From assembly GCF_037975245.1 (NCBI RefSeq), contig NC_092562.1, forward strand, positions 16,238,521 to 16,302,520: DNA of 64,000 nucleotides, given 5' to 3'. The notes beneath the pieces were generated by a model. The model was not told the DNA's origin. It saw nothing but the letters and a program-made list of their open reading frames with translations, and did no database searches. Source of the DNA: Apostichopus japonicus (taxonomy: Eukaryota; Echinodermata; Holothuroidea; Aspidochirotida; Stichopodidae). Shown piece after piece: positions 51,601 to 56,216 of the stretch (positions are counted from its first letter, which is position 1; each line of letters begins with the position of its first letter). The position numbers and the translations under genes are program-made.

Positions 51601-53627
51601 TAGGAAGGGGCCTTACCTTAATTTCTGAGGGGACATATCATGCAGTACATATCTGCAATGATAATTCAAAGCGATACTTGGCTCATTTGGCCTCTTGAAT
51701 ACATTTTATATAAAACATAATTGATCCTGCAATTTACTAATACATAAAGGTAGCACATGGAATTTGCATGAAAGTCTGCAAACTAATAATACCTGATTTG
51801 CTGAATGAAGTCAAAACAGTGGTAAACATGGTTGGATCATTTGGATTGGAATATTGGTATCTTGTTTTATTTGGCCTGACAGATGTAACTATCTCTTTAA
51901 TCTGCAAACAACTCTGTTTTGTTACATCGTAAATGTCATGTTTTTCACGATATTTTCTTTTTAAATGTTAATGTTTTCCCGTTTAGGTGTCACCAAAATA
52001 CCATCGCCATCTTTGTGGTACATGTGGCAGTTTCAATGGCGTTGGTGGCAAGCATGATGGTTTCATCGGTGCCAACAAGACTGTCTATGACCATGGTATC
52101 CAGGCAGCTGTCAGTTACCAGAATCTCACAGATAGTTGCACACCATCAGGTACTTCTTAATCTTTCCCTGTATTCCTGGAAACATAGATTAATTCCTAAG
52201 ACCGGCTGATTGTGTGAATAACGTCGTAACATCTTCCGATACTTAAATGAGCAAACGTGTGAAAGTTCTTTTGCCTATTACATCATGAGAGTCACAGTAG
52301 ACATTCAATGAAAGTCTGTTGCAATAAATGTCAACAACATTCGTCAAGACATAGGAAATTCCAACCTGGTTTGAATAATCCTTCTGGGCTGAGAATGTTC
52401 AAGTGATGAATGGATGGGGCTATTCATGAACTGATTCAACAATCCAGGAGTAAAAAATATACATCTTTCCAGCCAAGAGTATTACTTTCAATACGAATAA
52501 GACACTTTCATGCAGTGGTGGATCTAGAATTTCTTGCAAGGAAGGGTCATGAAGACAAGCATCAGTAGTGATCAAAATTAATACTGCTGAAATAGCAGTT
52601 ATAAGGAAACTCTGGTAAGGTGTGAAGAATGACAACACACACATATGCTAAAAAGTTCTTTTTTTCTCCTCACATGTGAACCTTGTTTGAACAAAGTTTA
52701 ATGTTTGCAGGTAATGTTTAGCGGGGAAAAAAAGAGTCAGGAGTGCCAGGCTCCTTCTCCAGATCAGCTCAGGTTTTAATCAGCAATTGAACTAAAAGGG
52801 TACTAATATTTGTATGGTATATTTTACGTAGCCAGCTGGATAGATAGATAGCTAAATGGGCATCTCAACACAAATGTTCAAGCTAGCAAGATTTTCAGTT
52901 ATTGACCAACATTAGGTGCAGTCATAGGCCTGCAGTCAGTATACTGTTTAACATTCTCAGCAATATATCAATATGGGTCATGATACCATGACAAGTGTGA
53001 CACATACCTTAAAGATATTATTTACCAATTTTTCCCCAAAATTTTCTCATTCAAAGTGAAGAAGGAGAAACTCTTGTATCAAACTGAGTATCTAGTGTCT
53101 GCTAATCTGAAGAAGGTTCTGTCAGTAATCAAAACAAAAATAAATTAATCACTAAGCAGGACCATTAAACAGGGGAAGCTGTCTACTAACTGATTTTTGT
53201 AAAGCTTCCATTCTTTACATTGTATAGCTTCATATTTCATTAATATCCATGATCTTCAAATTGCAAATTGATTATCCATGAAAAAAGGATCAATCGATCA
53301 ATTAAACCCATTTCTTTAGGTTGGTACTTACATCATGAATATTCATGATCTACACATTGCAATTGATTATTCATGAAGAAAGGATTGATGGATTCACTAA
53401 CTTTGTTCAATTATTTTGATCTTAAATCCATTTCTTTAGGCTGCAACTTACACTTGGCAACTCTTGCACAGGATGAGTGTACCTCTATCAGCAATTGGCC
53501 ACAGTGTACCGAATCTTGCAGTAGCTCCACATCTGTCTCTCAAAAGATGAAGATGATCTGCACGATCAACGAGAGGAAATTACGTAGACTGAAGACAAAT
53601 TCCATACAGACAAGCTGCACCCCTTAG
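7985..53627 (+). CDS. Vtg: vitellogenin (complete, 35 coding exons)
   Basis: Vitellogenin is the secreted yolk precursor, a large lipid-transfer phosphoglycoprotein taken up by oocytes. Exons (listed separately) join to 5583 bases, 1860 aa. Residues 1-20 form a signal peptide. About 30-660 are the lipid-transport N-sheet and alpha-helical superhelix, with VWSLNIKKGILSIF at about 139. About 660-1000 are lipovitellin beta-sheets. 1053-1122 and 1193-1264 are serine-rich phosvitin-like blocks. About 1288-1528 are lipovitellin-2-like. 1531-1798 form a von Willebrand factor D domain with CGTCGSFNG at 1754, and 1799-1860 a Cys-rich tail. All phases match, including a 40-base exon 17 inferred from phase. 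The length is typical for the family. Echinoderms also use a transferrin-like major yolk protein, but this is true vitellogenin by domain order. Introns not listed separately hold nothing I recognise. Confidence 0.95.
8138..8266 (-). mobile_element. 3' tail of a non-LTR retrotransposon (minus orientation)
   Basis: Read on the - strand it contains the GGGTCCTTGATAGGGACTTG block, and the AACTAAACTAAACTAAACT tail ends at 8138. The same block recurs at 11576 and 63340, the last attached to a reverse-transcriptase C-terminal fragment. It lies in vitellogenin intron 1 and is 5'-truncated. Confidence 0.75.
9195..9600. repeat. degenerate 'GAGGTAAAACRTCGAA' array
   Basis: Diverged copies of a roughly 22-28 bp unit recur: GTGATAAAACATCGAAATAT, GTGATAAAACGTTAAATGTT, GAGGTAGAACATCGAACTGT, GAGGTAAAACGTCAAACAGA and others. 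Copies are too diverged for a fixed period, so this looks like an old satellite-like tract in intron 1. Confidence 0.6.
10702..10737 (+). CDS. Vtg: vitellogenin exon 2
   Basis: A 36-base micro-exon with acceptor CTCTCCTCAG and donor GTAAGT. It completes a Cys codon and encodes IPLTLVADPSE, the end of the signal peptide and the mature N-terminus. Confidence 0.85.
10738..13315 (+). other. Vtg: vitellogenin intron 2
   Basis: It holds a purine-rich tract with G runs of 10 and 16 (about 11193-11277) and a non-LTR 3' tail (11574-11642). The remainder is AT-rich without recognisable features. Confidence 0.75.
11574..11642 (+). mobile_element. 3' tail of the same non-LTR retrotransposon family
   Basis: ATAGGGTCCTTGATAGGGAT followed within about 50 bases by AACTGAACTAAGCTAAACT. 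This is the + oriented counterpart of the 8138-8266 and 63285-63390 tails. Only the tail remains. Confidence 0.65.
13316..13452 (+). CDS. Vtg: vitellogenin exon 3 (start of N-sheet)
   Basis: Encodes residues 25-70, beginning GSDTLTYSYQGQVLTGVEGC. The Y-x-Y-x-G-x-V-x-T-G-V pattern is the first strand of the lipid-transport N-sheet shared by vitellogenin, apolipoprotein B and MTP. Confidence 0.92.
13515..13835 (-). mobile_element. tRNA-derived SINE (minus strand) in intron 3
   Basis: On the - strand the head has a Pol III box A (TGGCCAATTGG at 13830-13820) and a perfect box B (GGTTCGATTCC at 13786-13776). A body with GTGTCCTTGGGCAAGATGCT follows, then the AAGCGCTATATAAAAAGCAA end and an ATTATTATT-type tail at about 13515-13530. 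That layout (tRNA-like head, central domain, microsatellite tail) is characteristic of a SINE. Confidence 0.85.
15927..16107 (+). repeat. 3-copy tandem repeat, about 55-65 bp
   Basis: Three diverged copies of CTTCAACATYTKACTGTTA followed by TTTATGTTRTTTTGACTGG and AACAGGGGA. The middle copy has a short insertion (GTGCCTGGTT). Confidence 0.85.
16823..16981 (+). CDS. Vtg: vitellogenin exon 4
   Basis: Residues 71-123, 53 codons, phase 0 at both ends. Acceptor TTTCTTTTCTCAG, donor GTAAGA. It starts LNNIGIKKFIGPVEDSPNDI and continues the N-sheet. Confidence 0.9.
17285..17645. mobile_element. TTAA-flanked inverted-repeat element (MITE)
   Basis: The left end is TTAAAGGCATTGAAGACTCG and the right end (reversed) TTAAATGGTGTGAAGACTCA, so the terminal repeats are imperfect but clear and both ends have TTAA. 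TTAA target duplication is typical of piggyBac-type insertion. It is 361 bp, non-coding, in intron 4. Confidence 0.7.
18314..18430 (+). CDS. Vtg: vitellogenin exon 5
   Basis: Residues 124-162, including GEPVWSLNIKKGILSIF. The W-x-x-N-x-K-x-x-x-L/I pattern is one of the most conserved vitellogenin N-module motifs. Confidence 0.95.
18431..19621 (+). other. Vtg: vitellogenin intron 5
   Basis: No gene or element was recognised. A G-rich tract (GGGGGGAGGGGGTGGGGAAG near 19535) could form a quadruplex. Confidence 0.6.
19622..19676 (+). CDS. Vtg: vitellogenin exon 6
   Basis: Residues 163-180, VGIHGNCSSIYNIRASDK, matching the conserved G-x-C-x-x-x-Y position of the N-sheet. Acceptor TTCTTTCAG, donor GTGAGT. 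Confidence 0.9.
21618..21786 (+). repeat. 14-bp minisatellite (GTTATACAGTGATG)
   Basis: About eleven copies of TTATACAGTGATG or variants (TTATACAGTAATG, TTATACAGTGACG) in intron 6, with a few length changes (ATATGCAGTGATG, TTAAATAAGTGATG). Confidence 0.9.
21905..22040 (+). repeat. GCATGC-rich degenerate repeat
   Basis: Repeated AGCATGCAG/GAGCATGCTG/ACATGCAGCA words with self-complementary GCATGC cores, immediately after the 14-bp minisatellite in intron 6. The open frames on both strands here are artefacts of the repeat. Confidence 0.7.
22208..22353 (+). CDS. Vtg: vitellogenin exon 7
   Basis: Residues 181-229, including ITFINKVWDLQNCPDRS, the K-x-x-x-L-x-x-C segment whose cysteine forms an N-sheet disulfide in the family. 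Acceptor TTTATATTCAG, donor GTTGGT. Confidence 0.92.
23085..23206 (+). CDS. Vtg: vitellogenin exon 8
   Basis: Residues 230-269, AAFKVEKDKHWRTIPLTAEV onward, ending two bases into a codon. Acceptor CCCCCTTCATAG. It contains the E-x-H-x-F-x-P-F-type strand that closes the N-sheet. Confidence 0.9.
23805..23970 (+). CDS. Vtg: vitellogenin exon 9
   Basis: Residues 270-325, SQKLTFVEKSEVATIDVDKK onward, a Lys/Ser/Glu-rich linker leading to the helical domain. Acceptor TGTATTTCAG, donor GTAGGA. Confidence 0.88.
24463..24905 (+). repeat. degenerate GCTGTGCTGG/GGGCTG repeat
   Basis: Words such as TGTGCTGGAGG, GGGCTGGGC, GTGCTGCATT, GACTGGGCTGCATTG recur at irregular spacing over about 440 bases in intron 9. 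No fixed period. Confidence 0.6.
24989..25173 (+). CDS. Vtg: vitellogenin exon 10 (helical domain)
   Basis: Residues 326-386, amphipathic helices such as TSEFILLIQKLRQITNEEVN, typical of the start of the alpha superhelix. Donor GTGAAA is weaker than its neighbours, but the phase fits. Confidence 0.9.
25222..25257 (+). repeat. (CAAT)n microsatellite
   Basis: TCAGTCAATCAATCAATCAA followed by TCAGTCAG, with a shorter second tract near 25350 in the same 304-base intron 10. Confidence 0.85.
25478..25643 (+). CDS. Vtg: vitellogenin exon 11 (helical domain)
   Basis: Residues 387-442. It begins by completing Arg and includes EILEDALVVASTFVSMSHI, the conserved L-x-D-A-L-x-x-x-G/S-T segment of the family's superhelix. 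Confidence 0.92.
26629..26778 (+). CDS. Vtg: vitellogenin exon 12 (helical domain)
   Basis: Residues 443-492, 50 codons, phase 0. It encodes GPCMLSFGSLVDAVC, with the paired cysteines seen in this helix of other vitellogenins. Acceptor TTCGGTAG, donor GTATTT. Confidence 0.9.
26841..27211. mobile_element. hAT-type MITE, copy A (intron 12)
   Basis: It begins CAGTGGTGGAGCGTCC and ends TAGCTCCGCCACTG, an inverted pair. The interior is nearly identical to copy B at 37254-37673 but lacks about 50 bases. The flanks are not an exact 8-bp duplication: CTGGTCAT lies 5 bases before the left end and CTGGTCCT directly follows the right end. Confidence 0.8.
27226..28958. mobile_element. 1.7-kb hAT-like element with 8-bp target duplication
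   Basis: The ends TAAGCTTGCACGGTTT and ACCGTGCAAGCCTA are inverted repeats (one mismatch over 13). A perfect 8-bp duplication, CTTACTGG, lies at 27218-27225 and 28959-28966. Subterminal CCGGTTTTTT-type motifs occur at both ends. I see no transposase frame. It sits 14 bases after MITE copy A in intron 12. Confidence 0.88.
28182..28362 (+). repeat. 3-copy tandem repeat, about 56 bp, inside the hAT-like element
   Basis: Three copies contain TGTTACTTGTTGCATCTTAG (third copy GGTTACTTG...) and TTGTTAAACTCAGAG, each followed by a C run of varying length (7, 5 and 13). Confidence 0.9.
29195..29395 (+). CDS. Vtg: vitellogenin exon 13 (helical domain)
   Basis: Residues 493-559, including LNKLFIKASGNAGN. 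The K-A-x-G-N-A-G motif is strongly conserved in vitellogenin and related lipid-transfer proteins. Confidence 0.95.
30368..30579 (+). CDS. Vtg: vitellogenin exon 14 (helical domain)
   Basis: Residues 560-629, including LPVYLNTSLDSEIRMAACYM. The E-I/V-R-M-A-A motif marks the end region of the superhelix. The exon also carries SYSHIKSIA, matching the conserved V-x-S-Y-x-Y-S-H-x-x-S block. Confidence 0.95.
30993..31138. mobile_element. 146-bp palindromic MITE (intron 14)
   Basis: A 34-base left arm starting TGTAACAGGCACATAAGACG is matched by an inverted right arm ending CTTATGTGCCTGTTACA, with one difference. It is flanked by a 4-bp direct repeat CATC (30989-30992 and 31139-31142), the likely target duplication. 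Confidence 0.85.
31244..31332 (+). CDS. Vtg: vitellogenin exon 15
   Basis: Residues 630-659, IAQNALDLIGDRVYPILQHS onward. Acceptor TCTGTCTCTTCAG, donor GTAAGT. It links the helical domain to the open beta-sheets. Confidence 0.88.
32232..32452 (+). CDS. Vtg: vitellogenin exon 16 (beta-sheet domain)
   Basis: Residues 660-733. It includes LPIAANLKISTSILHYFLNI and FEIGGRLDW, the L-P-x-x-A-x-L-x ... N-x-x-E-I/V-G pattern of the open beta-sheet domain. Confidence 0.92.
32521..32650 (+). repeat. T-rich TTTTTAATTT low-complexity tract
   Basis: About 130 bases of repeated TTTTTAATTTTAG-like words in intron 16. Confidence 0.8.
32931..32970 (+). CDS. Vtg: vitellogenin exon 17 (40-base micro-exon, inferred)
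   Basis: Exon 16 ends at phase 0 and exon 18 begins with two bases that complete a codon, so a 3n+1 exon must lie between them. TTTTCTTTCTCACGTAG precedes this stretch, which encodes PWLPLQQIHKAES plus one base before GTACCA. The length and the hydrophobic/charged pattern fit the family at this point. The donor is weak. Confidence 0.65.
33377..33438 (+). CDS. Vtg: vitellogenin exon 18
   Basis: Two bases complete Ser, followed by DTLITMAIYISFNGNDSLIQ, corresponding to the 'x-Y-V-K-x-F-G-x-E' strand of vertebrate vitellogenins. Donor CAG|GTAAAC. Confidence 0.85.
33581..33713 (+). CDS. Vtg: vitellogenin exon 19
   Basis: Residues 768-811, FGINPEKFIQDAPSLSVYLK onward. Acceptor TTTTCTTCCACAG, donor GTAAGT. 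Confidence 0.9.
34128..34317 (+). CDS. Vtg: vitellogenin exon 20
   Basis: Residues 812-874, including VCTDIGIPLSLNVSTAASVA. The P-T/I-x-x-G-x-P-L-x-x-x-x-x-x-x-A-A-V pattern is highly conserved in the family's DUF1943-type region. Confidence 0.93.
35143..35374 (+). CDS. Vtg: vitellogenin exon 21
   Basis: Residues 875-952, beta-strand rich, ending NPKQELLGLRSHPYAFLIRN plus ERKPVG. This matches the family's 'E-x-x-L-L-x-x-x-S-x-x-Y-x-x-x-x-x-x' segment. Confidence 0.92.
35965..36048 (+). CDS. Vtg: vitellogenin exon 22
   Basis: Residues 953-980, 28 codons, TPGGSALSKYEASELTSEKC onward. The acceptor AATAAAG is poor, but a long pyrimidine tract lies upstream and nearby alternative AGs break the phase. 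Confidence 0.8.
36712..36846 (+). CDS. Vtg: vitellogenin exon 23
   Basis: Residues 981-1025, ITVIGKYEGVHLNISDSYIQ onward, 45 codons, phase 0. It is the end of the heavy lipovitellin part, directly before the Ser-rich exon. Confidence 0.88.
36911..36937 (+). repeat. (CTT)n microsatellite
   Basis: TACTTCTTCTTCTTCTTCTT and onward in intron 23, a pure pyrimidine tract. Confidence 0.85.
37254..37673. mobile_element. hAT-type MITE, copy B (intron 23)
   Basis: It begins CAGTGGCGGAGCGTCC and ends AGCTACGCCATTG. A perfect 8-bp target duplication, GAATGGGC, lies at 37246-37253 and 37674-37681. It shares most of its length with copy A at 26841-27211 and has an additional internal stretch (TTTTCTGACAAAATGCTCTA onward) that copy A lacks. 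Confidence 0.92.
38132..38917 (+). CDS. Vtg: vitellogenin exon 24 (Ser-rich phosvitin-like domain)
   Basis: The largest exon, 262 codons (residues 1026-1287). It carries two serine-rich blocks, residues 1053-1122 (Ser runs with Asp, Gly, His) and 1193-1264, separated by about 70 ordinary residues that include ALVGVLWNYFFPAE. Acidic and Ser-rich composition suggests casein-kinase-type phosphorylation and metal binding, as in vertebrate phosvitin. Acceptor GCTTCTGTAG, donor GTAAGT. Confidence 0.93.
38636..38785 (+). repeat. 10 x 15-bp coding repeat (SSSDH pentapeptide)
   Basis: Ten 15-base units AGY-TCC-AGC-GAY-CAY encode SSSDH or a variant (SSKDH, SSSDR, SSSDG, SFSDH). Base changes between units are mostly synonymous, so the repeat has persisted under protein-level constraint or is being homogenised. 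Confidence 0.95.
39550..39740 (+). repeat. (GAT)n microsatellite in intron 24
   Basis: Nearly 190 bases: first pure GAT, then GAT/GGT alternation, then pure GAT again. It gives long open frames of poly-Asp, poly-Met or poly-His in several readings. It is 630 bases downstream of the Ser-rich exon's donor and has no splice signals, so it is intronic. Confidence 0.97.
39958..40107 (+). CDS. Vtg: vitellogenin exon 25 (lipovitellin-2-like)
   Basis: Residues 1288-1337, LTTVGDAPGQNHTTLMSLVT onward, ending RSMRKSPYR. The R-S-M-R motif is a possible dibasic-type processing site. Donor GTTAGT. Confidence 0.88.
40378..41410 (+). repeat. higher-order tandem repeat filling most of intron 25
   Basis: The basic unit is about 44-50 bases: CTGTGGAAGTCTSGGTCATT, TCAGGACAGATATTACC, CTCTCATAAT. 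About 23 copies occur. Subtypes (CTGTGGAAG, CTTTGTAAG, CGGAGGAAG, short CATAAGTC) recur in the same order in blocks starting near 40410, 40635 and 40944, giving block shifts of 225 and 309 bases. It ends 28 bases before the acceptor of exon 26. Confidence 0.95.
41439..41567 (+). CDS. Vtg: vitellogenin exon 26
   Basis: Residues 1338-1380, including IRAKLASQWGRSCEEDQKVM, the conserved K-x-x-x-x-W-G-x-x-C segment of lipovitellin-2. Acceptor CATGTGTTCAG, donor GTTGGT. Confidence 0.92.
42522..45689. mobile_element. 3.2-kb TTAA-flanked element carrying broken P2X7-C-like exons
   Basis: The left end is TTAAAGTGGCCATGACACGA and the right end, reversed, TTAAAGAGGCCATGACACGA. Both ends carry TTAA, which may be the target duplication; TTCATT just outside both ends is an alternative reading. 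Near the left end are the palindromes TGACGTCATGTGACGTCACG, and near the right end ATGACGTCAT. The interior contains the gene remnant at 42856-43740. The rest (43741-45660) shows no clear frame. It makes up most of intron 26. Confidence 0.75.
42856..43740 (+). pseudogene. remnant similar to P2X7 receptor intracellular C-domain proteins
   Basis: Exon-like part 1 starts at ATG 42856 (MADPEPNAATEVQSDNGSSL) and after frame damage gives VLEPYQFEPVKRAEIEAP, ending at a GTAAGA donor at about 43132. Exon-like part 2 starts after TTTTTTCCCAG at 43557 with RYRYIAYGQQVQ, an in-frame TGA, then YLGFLARHVRVVLPSCAVQR and IRSDFPANGHYTGLK, stopping at about 43740. The 'PYxFEP' and 'RRVIPSCVVxxIRxxFPxxxxxYTGF' patterns are known from the zinc-binding C-terminal domain of P2X7 and many related invertebrate proteins. 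The cysteine-rich middle is not visible. Stops and frame breaks show that it is dead. Confidence 0.7.
46006..46179 (+). CDS. Vtg: vitellogenin exon 27
   Basis: Residues 1381-1438, 58 codons, with cysteines in LEQECELHKAERG and LSDECLAAD. Acceptor AATCCTTCCAG, donor GTAATG. Confidence 0.88.
46883..46993 (+). CDS. Vtg: vitellogenin exon 28
   Basis: Residues 1439-1475, IESRWKGGYYAALNLLKKVY onward, phase 0 at both ends. Donor AAG|GTAAGA. Confidence 0.88.
47327..47486 (+). CDS. Vtg: vitellogenin exon 29
   Basis: Residues 1476-1528, including VLFTRMPLPFDFPVYNYN. The 'x-x-x-x-P-L-P' segment is conserved just before the vWF-D domain. Donor GTGAGT. Confidence 0.9.
48335..48498 (+). CDS. Vtg: vitellogenin exon 30 (vWF-D domain start)
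   Basis: Residues 1529-1583. KCRVTYNGQIITFD and SCYHLIAEDCS match the canonical vWF-D opening C-x-V-x-x-x-x-x-x-T-F-D ... C-Y-H-x-x-A-x-D-C. Cysteines are at 1531, 1554 and 1562. Confidence 0.97.
48887..49117 (+). CDS. Vtg: vitellogenin exon 31 (vWF-D, start of insert)
   Basis: Residues 1584-1660. The first half (LLVYVKGTKVEVTRSSSG) is normal vWF-D sheet. From about 1634 it changes to basic KGGKSLLRLQKAKREWGS and then a Ser run that continues into exon 32. KAKR at 1646-1649 is a possible proprotein cleavage site, though lysine rather than arginine is at P4. Confidence 0.93.
49299..49443 (+). CDS. Vtg: vitellogenin exon 32 (insert inside vWF-D)
   Basis: Residues 1661-1708, a hydrophilic Ser/Thr/Arg/Lys-rich stretch with RMTRREQK. 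It has no counterpart in a standard vWF-D domain. Acceptor TCTCTCTCTAACAG, donor GTAACA. Confidence 0.88.
49465..50087. mobile_element. TTAA-flanked inverted-repeat element (intron 32)
   Basis: The left end is TTAAAGCAGCATTTTGCGTC and the right end, reversed, TTAAAGCAGCATTTTGCGTT. The ends match over 19 bases and are bounded by TTAA. It is 623 bp and non-coding. Inside, CCAGGGAGTTG and CAACTCCCTGG (49752-49778) form a hairpin around a 5-base loop. Confidence 0.85.
50400..50790 (+). repeat. GT/GTT-rich low-complexity tract (intron 32)
   Basis: Irregular GTTGTTAT, GGTGGTT, GTTGTTGT and TGGTTTA words over about 390 bases, producing a spurious hydrophobic open frame. Confidence 0.7.
50916..51022 (+). 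CDS. Vtg: vitellogenin exon 33 (vWF-D continued)
   Basis: Residues 1709-1744, including LNLRFDGKNIIVQ. FDGK stands where many vitellogenins have D-G-x-R, here D-G-K-N. Acceptor TTTTTCTCCAG. Confidence 0.92.
51987..52149 (+). CDS. Vtg: vitellogenin exon 34 (vWF-D CGxCG motif)
   Basis: Residues 1745-1798. VSPKYHRHLCGTCGSFNG corresponds to the vWF-D signature S-P-x-Y-x-x-x-L-C-G-x-C-G-x-F-N-G, followed by the D-x-F segment (GKHDGF). Cys 1754 and 1757 are the CXXC-like pair. Confidence 0.97.
53202..53450 (+). repeat. tandem duplication spanning the last vitellogenin acceptor
   Basis: Two diverged copies about 120 bases apart share CATGATCT-ACA-ATTGCAA, TTGATTATYCATGAARAAAGG and CCATTTCTTTAGG-TG-ACTTACA. 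The acceptor AG is at 53318-53319 in the first copy and 53438-53439 in the second. Only the second leads into an open exon. Confidence 0.85.
53440..53627 (+). CDS. Vtg: vitellogenin exon 35 (C-terminal Cys-rich tail, stop)
   Basis: Residues 1799-1860 and TAG. Cysteines in GCNLHLATLAQDEC, PQCTESC, MICTINE and SCTP match the Cys-rich tail of vitellogenins. The acceptor TCCATTTCTTTAG is a duplicate of one 120 bp upstream (see findings). Confidence 0.92.
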
Positions 53628-54138
53628 ATGAACCAACTCTGATCATAAGAGACTTGCCATCGTTACCATCTCTGCTTCTGTTGCTTTTATGAGTCATCCC
53701 TTTGTCTCTTTCTCTAGTATGCTTTTGTTTCTATCTCGATTCTGATGCATTTTTGAAAGCTGAAATTTGATATTCAAAGAAATTTGAGGCATTTTGCAAC
53801 AATTATTAAGGTTTCTATATCCGATCTGGTTTTAATATATACTTGCTCATCTTTTAAGCTATTAAGATGTTTAATGCTCCTTTGTTTTAAGGCAAAACAA
53901 TGATGACATCAGCTTCTCTGTTTCAAGTCTAATCCTTGGTTCTAAAACTTATAATTCCTCCTGCTGTATTTATAATTTATTCAATATACCACCACAGCAC
54001 TGAATTTGCAAAATTTTTCTTTTTTCCTTTGCTGCTATGAAACTTATGGAAATATTCTGCATGGATATTGTGCTTTTATGTTAAATATTACAAAGAATAA
54101 TAATCAGATTTCAACTGTTTGAAGGAGAAGTCTGCCAC

Positions 54139-54144
54139 AATAAA
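54139..54144 (+). terminator. Vtg: candidate vitellogenin polyadenylation signal
   Basis: AATAAA lies about 510 bases after the stop codon, the first clear signal downstream, implying a 3' UTR of roughly half a kilobase. Confidence 0.55.
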
Positions 54145-56216
54145 GCTAGGTATTTACAATTTATCTGTACCTGTAGCAAGCAAGTGCTGCCTAGTATTCC
54201 AAAGTAAAGTATAATTTATTTTTTTCCTCTAATTTTTTAATGACATGCCAGCTTTTCTGCTATAATTTAATACCTATTGTTAAAAAAAACACCATTTATG
54301 TTTTTGTATTTTACTTCAAAATTTGTGAGAATTAAGAAGAATTAAATCCAATTTTAGATTTTTGTCATTTGGAGCAACAAAAATCAGCAGAAGTTTAACA
54401 TACTTTAAAAACAATTTATGTGAAGAAAAAATATGTAAGCAAATGCAAGAATGTATCATCTTTACTCAAATTTAAAACATGCAGTAAACCCTGTCCCCCC
54501 CCCCCCCCCAGTAATGAAATGTCAAATTTTGCATTTTCTCTTGATAATTTGGAGGTCAATTTGCAGGGAATATGTGCAATGGATTTTCATTATAAAGGTA
54601 TTTGTTGCTAAATTGATCAATGACCCCTGCCTGGATTTTTATAACCTATAGCGAGACTAGTACAGGGTAAAAGTTGTGTAAAAACAGCAGTTTAAGATAA
54701 TTTTATTTTAAGATAACAATAACAAAAACTGTTTATCGTGGTCCTAAATTTAAAAGTGATCTTTAGTACTTTATTTTAAAGACCATGCATTGCTTCTGGT
54801 GCTTACTGCTTGATTTAAAGTCTGCTGCACTAAAACAAAACATTTATGAAGTAAATTCTGCATATTTTGTCTTTATAGATGGACATTTAATATGATTAAT
54901 TGCTCATTTCTTATATCCTCTTTTAAACAAATTGACATAAATATATGCAACCAATCTCAACAGTCTCAGTTGTCATTGAATTGTTTGTTTTTGATCTTTA
55001 TTATATTTTATTGCAATTGAATTATTTAGTTTGATTTTAACTTTAGGTCCTTGCTAAGTCAAACATGCAAGGGCTATTACTGCAGACAGCTGTCTATAGT
55101 GAAGCAAGATTGCAAGAGTCCATGATGTGGGTGCATAACCAGTTTTATTGGGAGGGAGAGAGTTTGAAGTACCTCACTATGCACCTTGCTAAATGGTAAT
55201 TTATAGTCAACTGGTGTGTTGGGGATATATCAGAGTATGGGGGGGGGGGGTGGGGGGGAGAGAGGGAGGAAGGGGTTTTGACCTCATCTACCCTGTGTGG
55301 CTTTGCAGTTGGTATCTTTTGAATTTCATCTACATCAAGGTGTAACATAAATGTGCCATAATCAAATGCAACCCCTAATAATTCTGATAGCTGGGACAAA
55401 ATAATAGTTCAAAGAAATTGTTATACATGTCCATCAATGTTTGGTTAGATATTGGTTACATATCAATCTTATTACACATATCTGACATATGTAAAGCAAC
55501 ACAGCTAGCATTATATTTAACACTGGCATTCTGATTGGAGTTACAACAAAATTAAACATGCATCCAATTAAGTGTATTGATTGTTAAAAAACAAAGAATG
55601 GGAAATCTTGTATTGTTGTTTGACATTTATGTTGCTCTCAATAGGGTAAAGAATAATATGTTAGTGATATGGTGAACATTTTGAGATACCTTTACACCCA
55701 AGATGGAGCCTGGGCACAAAAAAAGAAGAAATTTAATATATACATATATATATATGTATACATATATACATACATAAATATATATGTTTATACAGATAGT
55801 GGAACCAGAGAATGCAGAATTACATATCCTGCATTCTAATAACAAGCTTTCCTGGAGTGGAGTTGCTCAAAAGCAAATAGGACCTTGCATACCATGTAAC
55901 CAGGGATCACACCCCATCTCAAAAATTTAAGGAAATAAAGGTAGGAAATTAACAGCAACTGAAGAAGAATTGCAGGCTACGAAAGATTTTGTTTCATTCA
56001 CATGGCTATCTACCTGCTGATAGTCATCAAAATGCTTCTTTCTGTGTGAGAAATCTTAACATTTTTAAAATCTATAACAGGCATAACATTTAGAAGCAAG
56101 AATATCCTAGAGTTATCAAATTTTTTATGTTCACAATAGTTGATCAGTTCTTTAAACTAATAACTTGGCAATTGGTATAGCGTCCAGGTTAAATTCATAG
56201 TTCATTAACAACATTT
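54145..56216. other. vitellogenin-SYCE2 convergent intergenic region
   Basis: AT-rich, with C runs (54496-54509), a G-rich tract (55239-55272) and a TATATA/TACATA microsatellite (55736-55795). TTTATT at 55143-55148 is a possible - strand polyadenylation signal for SYCE2. No gene seen. Confidence 0.5.

Noticed and set aside
52514-52550. Possible hAT end (CAGTGGTGGATCTAGAA) in intron 34
   Set aside because: It resembles a hAT terminal repeat, but I found no matching right end or target duplication nearby.
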